64,000 bases of DNA from Asterias amurensis (lineage: Eukaryota; Echinodermata; Asteroidea; Forcipulatida; Asteriidae), in assembly GCF_032118995.1 (NCBI RefSeq), contig NC_092661.1, positions 994,501-1,058,500 of the forward strand. Reading direction: 5' to 3'. The position numbers and the translations under genes were made by a program. The notes beneath the pieces are model-generated. The model worked only from the letters and a program-made list of their open reading frames with translations, had not been told where the DNA came from and did not search any database. Of the stretch, positions 31,555-45,951 are shown piece by piece (position 1 is the stretch's first letter; every line of letters begins with the position of its first letter).

Positions 31555-33640
31555 CTGTCAGCAAGAAAATTTATACATAATCACTGGCTGGCACAGTTTT
31601 GTTTTGAAGGTTTAAAAGTCTCAAGATTGGTGTTTTTGTTTTTGTTTTGTGTTTGCTGGTCTTTTGAAACAAATCCAGTGCAATAGTTTACTGATTTTGT
31701 TTTACTTGCAAGAAATTTAAACTCAGTATGCATATTGTTTGTTTAAAATTCATTTTTTTTTTTTTATCCTGTTGCGCTTGGTATTTTCTTAGAGTGGTAT
31801 TTTTAACCAGAATTATTCAAAATCATCCAGCAAGTGCATCAATTAACCACCTAATGCAGGCTCATTAATTCGCTCGGCCCCAGCGGCCAGTCAATCCAGG
31901 ACCGCTGGGATGGGCTAATCGCTTGCACAGATTCTTGTTCAGGAAGTACGTCATGCGTACACTGCATAGAAATATGGTGCAGTGTGAGTGTGATGCATGA
32001 TGGGACTGTGCATTATTACACCAATGACAGTGCATGATACCTTTGCCCATCCCAGCGCCTTTGGTTAAAGCAAGGCGCTGGGGACGAGCGAAGCTCATTA
32101 ACTTTACGCGGGAGACGCTACAATCCGCCGACAGAGGGCGCGATTCCCACTTAAATACTTAGTCAGATACCCTAAACCAAATTCAAGGCTGAACGTATAG
32201 ATGGAGTCGAGCTTGATAAATCACGTGTGTCCCATTCAGAAACGCATGCGGTAGCAGAATTTCTCAAAAACATGGACGGTGGGGAGTGACTTGCTTCTTC
32301 GAGAGAATTTTGCCCGCAATTTGACTCCATTTTACCGTTTCTTGAAAAAGAAACGGTAGTTATGAAGTGCAAGACATGTGCTCACGAAGTAAATGCAAAA
32401 AGTAAGTTTGGAATAAATATATTTATTGTGGAAACCGGAGCTTGTAAAGTTGTGTGTGATAAAACTGATAGCCCCCTTGACTTGTGCGTTATTTATAAAA
32501 TGGGTTGGCGGGGTCGGGACGTGGCCAAGGAGGCGGTGGGGGAGGAGGCTGATGCATGATCGCAACACTCAGACTTTGAATTGTAAACACATTAATGCAA
32601 ACTCAGCTCAATGACTTTGACTCTGATGATGTAAATGACCTGTGACTGATAATTTGTAGTTGACAACAAATATTGATTTTTATTTTTTATTTTTTTAGGA
32701 TATAAAAATTACATTCCTTTCACAGATTTTCAACAAAATGTCACAATTGTGTAAAGTTGTTTTTATTAATATTATCAGTTTTTTTTTTTTCTTTGTATCA
32801 CTCAGCGATGACTGCATATTTTACATCACTACCAATAATTAATAGCACAGACAGCATTTTTTGAATGAATGAAAACAGACCTACCAAGTCTCACGCATTA
32901 GGCGTGAGACTCACGCATTTGGGCTCTGTCTCGCGCTCACACGCATAGCAACCATTTTATCACGCATTTGGGCCAGACCGGGAAAAAAATAAAAATTAAC
33001 AACAATGCATTGCCAAATCGCGCTCGTGTGTACAAAAACGCAATCTACAATGTTTGCACAACCTTCAAACTGCACGCAGTTTATCAGAATCATCAACCTT
33101 GAGCTGCCGTACAAATTTGCAGATTGCACACGCTTTTGCTCTTCCAGCAGGTTCAGCTAAGATTCGGCAGAGCGCAAAAAGCTTTTGCGCAGAAGTTTTT
33201 TCCCGATTCATTTAGCAAATTCGTTAAATGCGCTCCATCCACTAGCGAAGACACAACAGGCAGAAGAAGTGAGCAAGGGATTTTGGACATCAATTTTAGT
33301 CAATTTTATTTTTTTATTTTTCGGGGGAAATAATCTGACACAATCATATTTCCACATTAACCATCAACATCTATTGTGTACCTCATGTGACTTTTAATTA
33401 TTCTGAAGAGGTTATTGATGCATTTTGGAACACTTTTTTGTGCACAATTAAATTTCGGAATTTTGTTTTAGTTCATTAAAAAAAAAAAAGTTGGGCCGCG
33501 GTTATACGAAAGGCCTTCTAAAACTGGCAATTCTTTTTCGGGGGGGGGGGGGGGGGGGGTTGGTGGTGAGCTTTGAAAATTCTCAAGCATAGCTGGCCTC
33601 TGGACTCTGTGAAAAGTCACTTATTGTCTTCATTCTCATT
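31555..33640. other. Gene-poor stretch with one weak candidate ORF
   Basis: 32362-32559 (plus) is open for 65 codons beginning MKCKTCAHEVNAK, with a CxxC pair and a later CKVVC, and with GTAAGT at 32402 that could be a donor. I recognise no family. 31865-32100 has inverted ggccccagcgg / gcgctgggg pieces, and 32885-32960 has repeated tcacgcatt motifs. Otherwise AT-rich with nothing supported. Confidence 0.3.
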
Positions 33641-33644
33641 ACAG

Positions 33645-33750
33645 CTTCATTACATGGTGTGGTCTATCATTCATACCTGCGTCTCAACTCTCACAAGAAT
33701 GTTGAAGGTTGTCAGGAGGTCGTCGTTGCCAGAAAGACCTAGGACCACTG
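33645..33750 (+). CDS. Candidate internal exon upstream of the exon-like array
   Basis: Good acceptor (ttctcattacag) and strong donor (CTG|GTGAGT). One frame is open throughout (LHYMVWSIIHTCVSTLTRML to PERPRTT, phase 1 out). It could splice to the GCATCAAG blocks of the array, which also accept phase 1, or to the candidate terminal exon at 51333. No domain recognised. It could also be part of a non-coding transcript. Confidence 0.3.
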
Positions 33751-33899
33751 GTGAGTGAAACACTGGAGTTTTATCTAAAATGTCTTAGGAATTGTCCAAA
33801 TTGTTTAGGTTTATATCTTGATGTTTACATACAGAAATGTTTGTACATTATTGTTGTTTAGTTGCCCCTGCTAGATCCATCAAAACACTCTTTTTTTGT

Positions 33900-35960
33900 T
33901 CTTTCAGAGGTTTCAACATTTATATTACTCTGAATTTTTAAAATTGGCTTATGAAAAAAAAGATGCACAATAGATGAAACTCATTAGGTGACTTGTTGCA
34001 TATTGGTTTCTTTTGAAGTATATAACGCCCAAAATATTTAGGTTCACCATTTTGTTTTTCTTCAAGGAAGACACAAAAACGAATCAGTGTAAAGGGTTTG
34101 CCACCTGTAGGGGGACCTCAGGTCAATTATGAAATGGTTTGAAAGAAAAAGGCACAATTTCGTTCTGAATAAAAGGTGGTTTATCATTCTGTAAATTTTG
34201 AAAAAAAAGCAACCCCAAAGTTCTTTGTTGGTACTTTTTAATTTTATTTCAGAGGTTTTATATACTTTGAAAATAGCGAAATTCAGTGATAAAGGTTCTA
34301 TGCCATCTATAGGGAAACCTCTGGCCATTGTTTTAACTGTGTTTAGTTGAAAATGTATCACTTCATTTTAAACGGCGATTTGTTTTAAAATTTTGTACTT
34401 TTTGAAAATGACCCTCCCCCCCCTCCTCCAAATATTTGGTTAGAAATAGTTTTGTTTTATTTCAGAGGGTTTATATTTAACTCTTGAGAAGAGCAACATT
34501 CAGTGATAAATATGGGTTCGCCACCCGTGGGGAAACTTCTGGCCAATTTTTTAACTGTGTTTTAGTACTACTTCATTTTTAAAGGAAATTTTTTTTTATT
34601 TGGTAATTTTTGAAAATTACCCTCTCCCCTCCCCAAATATTTGGTTAGAATTATTTGTCTTATTTCAGAGAGTTTATATTTAACTCGTAAGAAGAGCAAC
34701 ATTCAGTGATATGGGTTCACTACCCGTAGGGAAACCCCTGGTCAATTTTTAACCGTGTTTAATTGAAAACTGTACCACTTCATTTTAAAAGGCAATTTTT
34801 ATTTTTTATTTGGTAACTTGAAATTTACCCTCCCCCCTTCCCCAAATATTTGGTTAGAAATAGTTTTGTTTCATTTCTGAGGTTTTATATTTAACTCTTA
34901 AGAAGAGCAAAATTCATTGATATGGGTTCGCCACCCGTAGGGAAACTTCTGGCCAATTTTTTAACTGTGTTTAGAACCACTTCATTTCTGAAAGGCGATT
35001 TTTAAATAATTAATTTATTTTTGGAAATAACCCTCTCCCCCTCCCAAAATATTTGGTTAGAAATATTTGTTTTATTTCAGAGGTTCTATATTTAACTCTT
35101 AAGAAGAGCAACACTCAGTGATACGGGTTCGCCACCCGTAGGGAAACCGCTGGCCATTTTTTTTTACTGTTTAATTGAAAAATGTACCACTTCATTTTAA
35201 ACGGGTCATTTATTTTAATTTTTGGAAAATTACCCCCCCCCCCCAAATATTTGGTTAGAAACAGTATTATATTAGAGGTTTTGTATTTAAGCCTTAGAAG
35301 AACAATCTTCATTGATGTAGGTTCGCAGCCCATAGGGAAACCTCTGGCCAATTTTTTAACTGCTGTTTATTAATTGAAAAATTTGCCACTTCATATTAAA
35401 TATTATAGTTCATGAAAAAAAGCCCCTAAATATTTGGTTCTACATTTTGACTCTGAAAACAGCAGAGCAAAAATTCAGTGACAAAGGGTTCGCCACCCGT
35501 AACGAAACCCCTGGCCGATTTTTTAACTGTGTTTGATTGAAAATTGCACCACTTCAAATTGAAAGTTGACATTTGGTAAATTTTGAAAAATAACAGGAAA
35601 CCCTTCCAAATATTTTGATATACAAATAAGTTCCTTTTATTTCAGAGGTTTTATATTTTACCTGTGGAAACAGAGAGCAAAAATCAGTGACAGTCTGTAA
35701 GAAAATCCCTGGCCAATTATTTTTAAATGTTTTGGCAAAAAAGCAAACGTAGTTTGTTGATGTATCAAAATCTTTACCTTGGATGGATTCATCGCTACTG
35801 TGACAGGGTTTGCTTCTTTCTGTTTTCTGAGCAAATAGAACCAATTAACCTATTTTGCTGAAACTTTCACTGTTTTATTTCATCTTTCTAACCATTTGTG
35901 AAATCGACCCCAGGATGGTTAGGGTCAAAGGTTCATTTTTTATGTAAAAGTAATTTTTTT
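33900..35960 (+). repeat. Array of about 200-bp units, left part of the large array
   Basis: About eight to nine diverged copies of a unit with aaatatttggttagaaatag, tttcagaggttttatattta, ttcgccacccgtagggaaac and ctggccaattttttaactgt. Each copy has a 3' splice-site-like ttatttcag. The unit merges into the 800-bp units to the right, which contain it twice. Confidence 0.8.
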
Positions 35961-38900
35961 ATTTACTTTTTTATTTTACAGGCATCAAGAGATTGAGTAC
36001 TCCTGACGAGAATCAACATCTTCGGATCAGTCTACACTTATAGATCTCAAGACAAGAGCTCACTGGAACAAGGAGATGTAATCACCACCGGCGACGACGA
36101 CGACAACGATGACGACCTGATGCCACAGAGATGTCTTACTGATGAGGAGGCCGATTTTTGGACTGGTTTATTCTTTGAAAAATGCGGCACTTCATATAAG
36201 GTGATTTATAAGTTTTGAAAAACAAGCCCCCAACTATTTGGTTCGATATTTTTAACTCTGAAGACAGAAGAGCAAAAATTCAGTGACAAAGGGTTCGCCA
36301 TCCGTAAGGAAACCCTTGGCTGATTTTTTAACTGTGTGTGATTGAAAATTGAGCCACTTCAAACTGAAAGTTGACATTTTGGAAAATAAAGTAAACTCCT
36401 CCAAATATTTTGATATACAAATAGGTTCGTTTTATTTCAGAGGTTTTATATTTTACCTGTGAAAACAGAGGAGCAAAAATCAGTGACAAAGGAATTGTGT
36501 CCGTATGGAAACCCTTGGCCAATATTTTTTTAAATGTTTGGGGATAAAAAACCACCATCATTTGTTGATGTATCAAAATCTTTACCTCGGCTGAATTCAT
36601 CGCTACTGTGACAGGGTTTGCTTCTTTCTGTTTTCTCAGCAAGTAGAACCAATTAACCCACTTTGCTGAAACTTTCTCTGTTTTATTTCATCTTTCTAAC
36701 CATTTGTGAAATAGACCCCAAGATGGTTAGGGTCAAAGGTTCATTTTTTATGTAAAAGTAATTTTTTTATTTACTTTTTTATATTTACAGGCATCAAGAG
36801 ATTGAGTACTCCAGACGAGAATCAACATCTTCGGATCAGTCGACACTTATAGACCTCAAGACAAGAGCTCACTGGAACAAGGAGATGAAATCACCAACGG
36901 CGACGACGACAACGATGACGACCTGATGCCACAGATGTCTTACTGATGAGGCCGATTTTTGGACTGGTTTATTCATTGAAAAATGCGCCACTTCATATAA
37001 GGTGATTTATAAGTTTTGAAAAACAAGCCAACAAAACATAATTTGTTGAAGTATAAAAATCTTTACCTCGGCTGGATCCATCGCTACTGTGACAGGGTTT
37101 GCTTCTTTCTGTTTTCTCAGCAAGTAGAACCAATTAACCTATTTTGCTGAAACTTTCACTGTTTTTTCATCTTTCTAACCATTTGCGAAATCGACCCCAG
37201 GATTGTTAGGGTCAAAGGTTCATTTTTTGTGTAAAAGTAACTTTTTTAAATATTTTTTTCTGATTTACAGGCATCAAGAGATTGAGTACTCCTGAAGAGA
37301 ATCAACATCTTCGGATTTCTCTCAATTAGAGATCTCAAGACAATAGCTCACTGGAACAAGGAGATGAATTCACCACCAGCGACGGCGACATCGACAACGA
37401 TGATGACCTGATGACACAGAGATGTCTTACTGATGAGGAGGCCAAATTTTTGACTGTGTCTATTCATTGAAAAATGCGCCACTTCATATAAGGTGATTTA
37501 TAAGTTTTGAAAACAAGCCCCCAACTATTTGGTTTTTTATTTAAACTCTGAAACAGAAGAGCAAAAATTCAGTGACAAAGGGTTCGCCACCCGTAAGGAA
37601 ACCCCTGGCCTATTTTTTACTTGTGTTTGATTGAAAATTGTGCCACTTCAAATTTAAAATTGACATTTAAACTTTGAAAAATAGCGTAAACACCGCCAAA
37701 TATTTTGATGTACAAATAGCTTCCTTATGTTTTAGAGGTTTTATATTTTACCTGTAAAAACAGAGGAGCAAAAATCAGTGACAAAGGGTTCGTGTCCGTA
37801 TGGAAACCCTTGGCCAGTACTTTTTTAAATGTTTGGGAAAAAAAGCAAACATAATTTTTTGATGTATTCAAATCTTTACCTCAGCTACTGTGACAGGGTT
37901 TGCTTCTTTCTGTTTTCTCAGCAAGTAGAACCAATTAACCTATTTTGCTAAAACTTTCACTGTTTTTTCATCTTTCTAACCATTTTTGAAATAGACCCCA
38001 AGATGGTTAGGGTCAAAGGTTCATTTTTTATGTAAAAGTAATTTTTTTATTTACTTTTTTATATTTACAGGCATCAAGAGATTGAGTACTCCAGACGAGA
38101 ATCAACATCTTCGGATCAGTCGACACTTATAGACCTCAAGACAAGAGCTCACTGGAACAAGGAGATGAAATCACCAACGGCGACGACGACAACGATGACG
38201 ACCTGATGCCATAGATGTCTTACTGATGAGGCCGATTTTTGGACTGGTTTATTCATTGAAAAATGCGTCACTTCATATAAGGTGATTTATAAGTTTTGAA
38301 AAACAAGCCAACAAAACATAATTTGTTGAAGTATAAAAATCTTTACCTCGGCTGGATCCATCGCTACTGTGACAGGGTTTGCTTCTTTCTGTTTTCTCAG
38401 CAAGTAGAACCAATTAACCTATTTTGCTGAAACTTTCACTGTTTTTTCATCTTTCTAACCATTTGCGAAATCGACCCCAGGATTGTTAGGGTCAAAGGTT
38501 CATTTTTTGTGTAAAAGTAACTTTTTTAAATATTTTTTTCTGATTTACAGGCATCAAGAGATTGAGTACTCCTGAAGAGAATCAACATCTTCGGATTTCT
38601 CTCAATTAGAGATCTCAAGACAATAGCTCACTGGAACAAGGAGATGAATTCACCACCAGCGACGGCGACATCGACAACGATGATGACCTGATGACACAGA
38701 GATGTCTTACTGATGAGGAGGCCAAATTTTTGACTGTGTCTATTCATTGAAAAATGCGCCACTTCATATAAGGTGATTTATAAGTTTTGAAAACAAGCCC
38801 CCAACTATTTGGTTTTTTATTTAAACTCTGAAACAGAAGAGCAAAAATTCAGTGACAAAGGGTTCGCCACCCGTAAGGAAACCCCTGGCCTATTTTTTAC

Positions 38901-41900
38901 TTGTGTTTGATTGAAAATTGTGCCACTTCAAATTTAAAATTGACATTTAAACTTTGAAAAATAGCGTAAACACCGCCAAATATTTTGATGTACAAATAGC
39001 TTCCTTATGTTTTAGAGGTTTTATATTTTACCTGTAAAAACAGAGGAGCAAAAATCAGTGACAAAGGGTTCGTGTCCGTATGGAAACCCTTGGCCAGTAC
39101 TTTTTTATCTGTTTGGGAAAAAAAGCAAACATAATTTTTTGATGTATTCAAATCTTTACCTCAGCTACTGTGACAGGGTTTGCTTCTTTCTGTTTTCTCA
39201 GCAAGTAGAACCAGTTAACCTATTTTGCTAAAACTTTCACTGTTTTTTCATCTTATCTTTCTAACCATTTGCGAAATCGACCCCAGGATGGTTAGGGTCA
39301 AAGGTTCATTTTTTATGTAAAAGTAATTTTTGTATATATTTTTTTATATTTACAGGCATCAAGAGATTGAGTACTCCTGAAGAGAATCAACATCTTCGGA
39401 TCTCTCTCAATTAGAGATCTCAAGACAAGAGCTCTCTGGAACAAGGAGATGAATTCACCACCAGCGATGGCGACGTCGACAACGATGATGACCTGATGAC
39501 ACAGATGTCTTACTGATGAGGAGGTCGATTGTTTGACTGTGTTTGTCAATTGAAAAAAAGCGCCACTTCATAAAAGGTGATTATTAATTTTGAAAAACAA
39601 GCCCCCAACTATTTGGTTTTCTATTTAAACTTTGAAAACAGAAGAGCAAAAATTCAGTGACAAAGGGTTCACCACCCGTAAGGAAACCCCTGGCCGATTT
39701 TTTACTTGTGTTTGATTAGAAATTGTGCCACTTCAAATTGAAAATTGACATTAAAACTTTGAAAAATAACGTAAATCCCGCCAATATGTTGATATACAAA
39801 TAGGTTCCTTTTGTTTTAGAGGTTTTATATTTTACCTGTGAAAACAGGAGCAAAAATCAGTGACACAGGGTTTGTGTCCGTATGGAAACCCTTGGCCAAT
39901 ACTTTTTTTAATGTTTGGGAAAAAAAGCAAACATAATTTGTTGAAGTATAAAAATCTTTACCTCGGCTGGATCCATCGCTACTGTGACAGGGTTTGCTTC
40001 TTTCTGTTTTCTCAGCAAGTAGAACCAATTAACCTATTTTGCTGAAACTTTCACTGTTTTGTCATCTTTCTAACCATTTACGAAATCGACCCCAGGATGG
40101 TTAGGGTCAAAGGTTCATTTTTTTGTGTAAAAGTAACTTTTTTAAGTATTTTTTTATATTTACAGACATCAATAGATTGAGTACTCCTGAAGAGAATCAA
40201 CATCTTCGGATCTCTCTCAATTAGAGATCTAAAGACAAGAGCTCTCTGGAACAAGGAGATGAATTCACCACAAGCGACGGCGACGTCGACAACGATGATG
40301 ACCTGATGACACAGAGATGTCTTACTGATGAGGAGGCCGATTGTTTGACTGTGTTTGTCCATTGAAAAAAGCGCCACTTCATATAAGGTGATTTATTAGT
40401 TTTGAAAAACAAGCCCCAACTATTTGGTTTTCTATTTAAACTTTGAAAACAGAAGAGCAAAAATTCAGTGACAAAGGGTTCGCCACCCGTAAGGAAACCC
40501 CTGGCCGATTTTTTTACTTGTGTTTGAATGAAAATTGTGCAACTTCAAATTGAAAATTGACATTTAAACTTTGAAAAATGACGTAAACCCCGCCAAATAT
40601 TTTGCTATACAAACAGGTTCCTTTTGTTTTAGAGGTTTTTATACTTTACCTGTGAAAACAGAGGAACAAAAATCAGTGACAAAGGGTTTGTGTCCGTATG
40701 GAAACCCTTGGCCAACACTTTTTTAAATGTTTGGGAAAAAAAGCAAACATAATTTGTTGATGTGTCGAAATCTTCACCTAGGCTACTTTGACAGGGTTTG
40801 CTTCTTTCTGTTTTCTCAGCAAGTAGAACCAATTAACCTATTTTGCTGAAACTTTCACTGTTTTTTCATCTTTCTAACCATTGGCGAAATAGACTCCAAG
40901 ATGGTTAGGGTCAAAGGTTCATTTTTTATGTTAAATTAATGTTTATATATATTTTTTTATATTTACAGGCATCAAGAGATTGAGTATACCTGAAGAGAAT
41001 CAACATCTTCGGATCGGTCTACACTTATAGATCTCAAGACAAGAGCTCATTGGAACAAGGAGAGAAAATCACCACCGGCGACAACGACAACGATCTGATG
41101 CCACAGAGATGTCTTACTGATGAGGAGGCAAAATTTTCGACTGTGTCTATTCATTGAAAAATGCGCCACTTCATATAAGGTGATTTATAAGTTTTGAAAA
41201 ACAAGCCCCCAACTATTTGGTTTTCTATTTAAACTCTGAAACGGAAGAGCAAAAATTCAGTGACAAAGGGTTCGCCACCCGTAAGGAAACCCCTGGCCGA
41301 TTTTTTAATTGTGTTTGATTGTAAATTGTGCAACTTCAAATTGAAAATTGACATTTAAACTTTGAAAAATGACGTAAACCCCGCCAAATATTTTGCTATA
41401 CAAATAGGTTCCTTTTGTTTTAGAGGTTTTTATACTTTACCTGTGAAAACAAAGGAGCAAAAATCAGTGACACAGGGTTTGTGTCCGTATGGAAACCCTT
41501 GGCCAACACTTTTTTTAAATGTTTGGGAAAAAAGCAAACATAATTTGTTGATGTGTCGAAATCTTCACCTAGGCTACTTTGACAGGGTTTGCTTCTTTCT
41601 GTTTTCTCAGCAAGTAGAATCAATTAACCTATTTTGCTGAAACTTTCACTGTTTTTTCATCTTTCTAACCATTGGCGAAATCGACCCCAAGATGGTTAGG
41701 GTCAAAGGTTCATTTTTTATGTTAAATTAATGTTTATATATATTTTTATATATTTACAGGCATCAAGAGATTGAGTACTCCTGAAGAGAATCAACATCTT
41801 CGGATCGGTCTACACTTATAGATCTCAAGACAAGAGCTCATTGGAACAAGGAGATAAATCACCACCGGCGACAACGACAACGATGACGACCTGATGCCAC

Positions 41901-43545
41901 AGAGATGTCTTACTGATGAGGAGGCAAAATTTTCGACTGTGTCTATTCATTGAAAAATGCGCCACTTCATATAAGGTGATTTATAAGTTTTGAAAAACAA
42001 GCTCCCAACTATTTGGTTTTCTATTTAAACTCTGAAACAGCAGAGCAAAAATTCAGTGACAAAGGGTTCGCCACCCGTAAGGAAACCCCTGGCCGATTTT
42101 TTTACTTGTTTTTGATTGAAAATTGTGCCACTTCAAATTGAAAATTGACATTTAAACTTTGAAAAATGACGTAAACTCAGCCAAATATTTTGCTATACAA
42201 ATAGGTTCCTTTTGTTTTAGAGGTTTTTATACTTTACCTGTGAAAACAAAAGAGCAAAAATCAGTGACAAAGGGTTTGTGTCCGTATGGAAACCCTTGCC
42301 CAACACTTTTTTAAATGTTTGGGAAAAAAAGCAAACATAATTTGTTGAAGTATAAAAATCTTTACCTCAGCTACTGTGACAGGGTTTGCTTCTTTCTGTT
42401 TTCTCAGCAAGTAGAACCAATTAACCTATTTTGCTGAAACTTTCACTGTTTTGTTATCTTTCTAACCATTGGCGAAATCGACCCCAGGATGGTTAGGGTC
42501 AAAGGTTCATTTTTTATGTAAAAGTAACCTTTTTAAATATTTTTTTATATTTACAGGCATCAAGAGATTGAGTACTCCTGAAGAGAATCAACATCTTCGG
42601 ATCGGTGCACACTTATAGATCTCAAGACAAGAGCTCACTGGAACAAGGAGATGAAATCACCACCGGCGGCGACGACAACGATGACGACCTGATGCCACAG
42701 AGATGTCTTACTGATGAGGAGGCAAAATTTTTGACTGTGTCTATTCATTGAAAAATGCGCCACTTCATAAAAGGTGATTTATAAGTTTTGAAAAACAAGC
42801 TCCCAACTATTTGGTTTTTTATTTAAACTCTGAAAACAGAAGAGCAAAAATTCAGTGACAAAGGGTTCGCCACCCGTAAGGAAACCCCTGGCCGATTTTT
42901 TACTTGTGTTTGATTGAAAATTGTGCAACTTCAAATTGAAAATTGACATTTAAACTTTGAAAAATAACGTAAACCCCGCCAAATATTTTGCTATACAAAT
43001 AGGTTCCTTTTGTATTAGAGGTTTTTATACTTAACCTGTGAAAACAAAAGAGCAAAAATCAGTGACAAAGGGTTTGTGTCCGTATGGAAACCCTTGGCCA
43101 ACACTTTTTTAAATGTTTGGGAAAAAAAGCAAATTTGTTGATGTGTCGAAATCTTCACCTAGGCTACTTTGACAGGGTTTGCTTCTTTCTGTTTTCTCAG
43201 CAAGTAGAATCAATTAACCTATTTTGCTGAAACTTTCACTGTTTTTTCATCTTTCTAACCATTTGTGAAATCGGCCCCAAGATGGTTAGGGTCAAAGGTT
43301 CATTTTTTATGTAAAAGTAATTTTTGATTTTTTTTTGCTTTTTCTGATTTACAGGCATCAAGAGATTGAGTACTCCTGAAGAGAATCAACATCTTCGGTT
43401 CGGTCTACACTGAGAGGAACTCAAGGCAAGAGCTCACTGGAACAAGGAGATGAAATCACCACCGACGACGGCGACAACGACGACCACCTGATGCCAGAGA
43501 GATGTTTTACTGATGAGGAGGCCGAGCATCCATCCCAGTATTGGT
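35960..43545 (+). repeat. Array of eleven units (about 800 or 480 bp) with exon-like blocks
   Basis: The block gcatcaagagattgagtact starts near 35982, 36791, 37271, 38071, 38551, 39355, 40166 (acatcaat variant), 40969, 41760, 42556 and 43354. Spacing is about 800 bp, with two 480-bp units. Each block follows a long T-rich tract and ttacag, and in the phase-1 frame reads IKRLSTPEENQHLRI with a stop shortly after, then a gacgacgacaacgatgac stretch. The 1280-bp segment at about 36760-38040 is almost identical to 38040-39320. Antisense ORFs of 67-104 codons recur, but I reject them as genes. Confidence 0.85.
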
Positions 43546-45950
43546 ACTTAAATAAGATAAGGATCCTTTATCACTGACAGTGCCATCAGGATTGTCTAAG
43601 AAACAAATGAGGCTTGACAACAAAATTAAGTCTGGTTCCTTTTTTTAAACTTTGAGCATTTCGAGCGGGTTCTGATCGGTACACGGGAACCAGACAAAAT
43701 GGCCGAACTGTGGTAAAGGTGTTTTTAAACTGTCAGTGTTGCTTACATTAGTTTGCGATAACTCGTGCTTTATAGCTTGTTTTGAAAAAATTAGTATCTG
43801 AAATTGAATTGTTAACCGTCGTGAATTGTTGATATTGATCGATCCTCCCCTAACCCCTGGGGTGGGTTAATCGATTGAAAGAACGAACAAGAAACTTGAG
43901 TGCAACCTTTTATGATAAAAGCCTTCTAGCTCAGGTTAGGATTATGACATACTTAGTAACTTATGGGTCATGACAAGACTAAACTCCCTTTTTCCTGAGA
44001 GTTGGTCATTGGACAAATGTCATCCTTGATACTGTTACTACGAAACGCCTGATGCATTATGGAGGCAACATTGCCACTGGTCATTGCCTGGGTGCCCCTT
44101 GAAATGTTCTTGCAATTTTCTGCTAGGGGTTTGCGTCATAGCAAACTAGGAACATATCAACATGTTCTCTAGCAGTGGCTTACTGTTCTCTAGCAGTGGC
44201 TTACAGTGGCTACCATGGTGCATGACTTTCATCCCTTTCTGCAAGGGGTTGTGTCACAGCAAACTTAGTAAAGTTTTAGTTTAGTGGCTTACTGTTGTAC
44301 CACTACCATCACACATGACTTTCATCCCTTTCTGCTAGGGATTGGGTCACAGCAAACTTAGTAAAGTTTTAGTTTAGTGGCTTACTGTTGTACCACTACC
44401 ATCACACATGACTTTCATCTCTTTCTGCTAGGGGTTGGGTCACAGCAAACTAAGTGTTGAAGTTCATATGTTCATACATGACCTTTGAAGGGAATGACTG
44501 GTGCTTTCTATTAATCCACCTGCCCTGTTACCTCTGACCCCCTTCGTCTGTGGGGTAAGGTTACTGTCAATTTTTGCGGATGTATGTCAGAAATGGCCAT
44601 TTTACCTCTGCCCCCCTTTCCACCTGGGGTATTGGTTGCAATAACAGTGATAAATCTTGAATCCTGTGTTGTGAATTGTTTCTATAGACTAACAGGCCTG
44701 TATGCTTTTTTTTTGAAAAGGCAAGGGCACCAGAGCATTTTCTCCTTGGTTAAACGCACCCTATGAGGAAATTGTATATCTGTACTGGATCATTTGACCA
44801 GGGGCATCGAGGCTATCGCCTTTGTTGCCCCCATGAAGTATCAGGCCTGGATTTATTCATTATTGTGCATTTGACTGCATCTGTGATCCAACTTCACAAA
44901 AAGAAGACAAATCATTACCTGAAACATTTCGCTTATCATTCTTTTTGTTGGCCACACACGCAAAATAAGTTACTGTCAAAGCTATTCTTAATTTTGGCTT
45001 TAAACTTTATTTTGGAACAAGAAATACGACAACGCGAAAAGATTTGTCCTTTTTGGTAATTTGGATCACAAGTGCAAAATATTTGTGTATTTTACATAAA
45101 TTATCTTAACACTTTATTGAGACATTCCCACGAAATGAGTTCATACAAAATGCGTACAGTTTTCATATAGAACGCTCGACTTTACTTCCCAAAATACAAA
45201 ATTCTAAATTCTTATTTTTGGTTTTACTCTCTTTGCAAATTTTTTTCCCGCTACTACTTTTGAAACTTTGCTCACTTTAAAAACTCTTCTTTTCTAGATT
45301 TTTCCCAGAGTTGGAATATCCTAGCAAATTTTACAGAAATTTTTGTTTACAAAACCTTCTGTAACCCCCAAATTGTGGGAGTGTCTCTGGTTCTATATTG
45401 ATACTTTGATGATTGTGAAGCCAAGTACAACTTGCACTCAATACAATTAATGCAAGCGGAACACATCCTAAAGTTGTATTCTTGGGACCAATCTTCATGA
45501 CATACAAGTACATCATCATTTTAACTAAATTTATTCCTTTTTGGCACGACATGTTTGGATAAGTGTGATGCACACCTGTCCAAACTCGAAATGAAATACA
45601 AGTACAGCATCAATTTAACCAAATTTATTCATTTTAGTCATGACATGTTTGGACGAGTGTGATGCACACCTGTCCAAATTCAAAATTAAAAAGCTCAATA
45701 TTTTTTACGAAACAATCACAAACTTCTTTTGAAAATGTTTTTTTTTCTTCTTTGCATTGCTGCGACAGTAATAGTTAACAGTTCTAAATTTTATTTAGGT
45801 TTTTTTTGCATCAGCTGATACAAAAAAAATTATAATTTCAGAGATAACTTTATTTCAACTCAAGGATTGCAAGTGTTGTACTTGGCTGTTTTTATAATTT
45901 GAAAAATTATGTAGTAAATTAATTGGTTACCATTCATTAAATGCTGTAGA
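43546..45950. other. Intergenic, with a short tandem repeat and GCC-rich repeats
   Basis: 44130-44460 holds three units of about 110 bp (cagcaaacttagtaaagttt, ccactaccatcacacatgac, ccctttctgctaggg). 44040-44110 and 44690-44860 are the caggcctg-ended repeat family. 45530-45690 has a doubled segment (catgtttggataagtgtgat, cacacctgtccaaa). No supported exon. Confidence 0.5.
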
Positions 45951-45951
45951 A

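Noticed and set aside
35554-41640. Recurrent ORFs on both strands in the array (for example minus-strand KTERSKPCHSS and plus-strand CPYGNPWP)
   Set aside because: They recur because the DNA is repeated. Starts, ends and frames differ between units, composition is non-coding, and no domain is recognisable.
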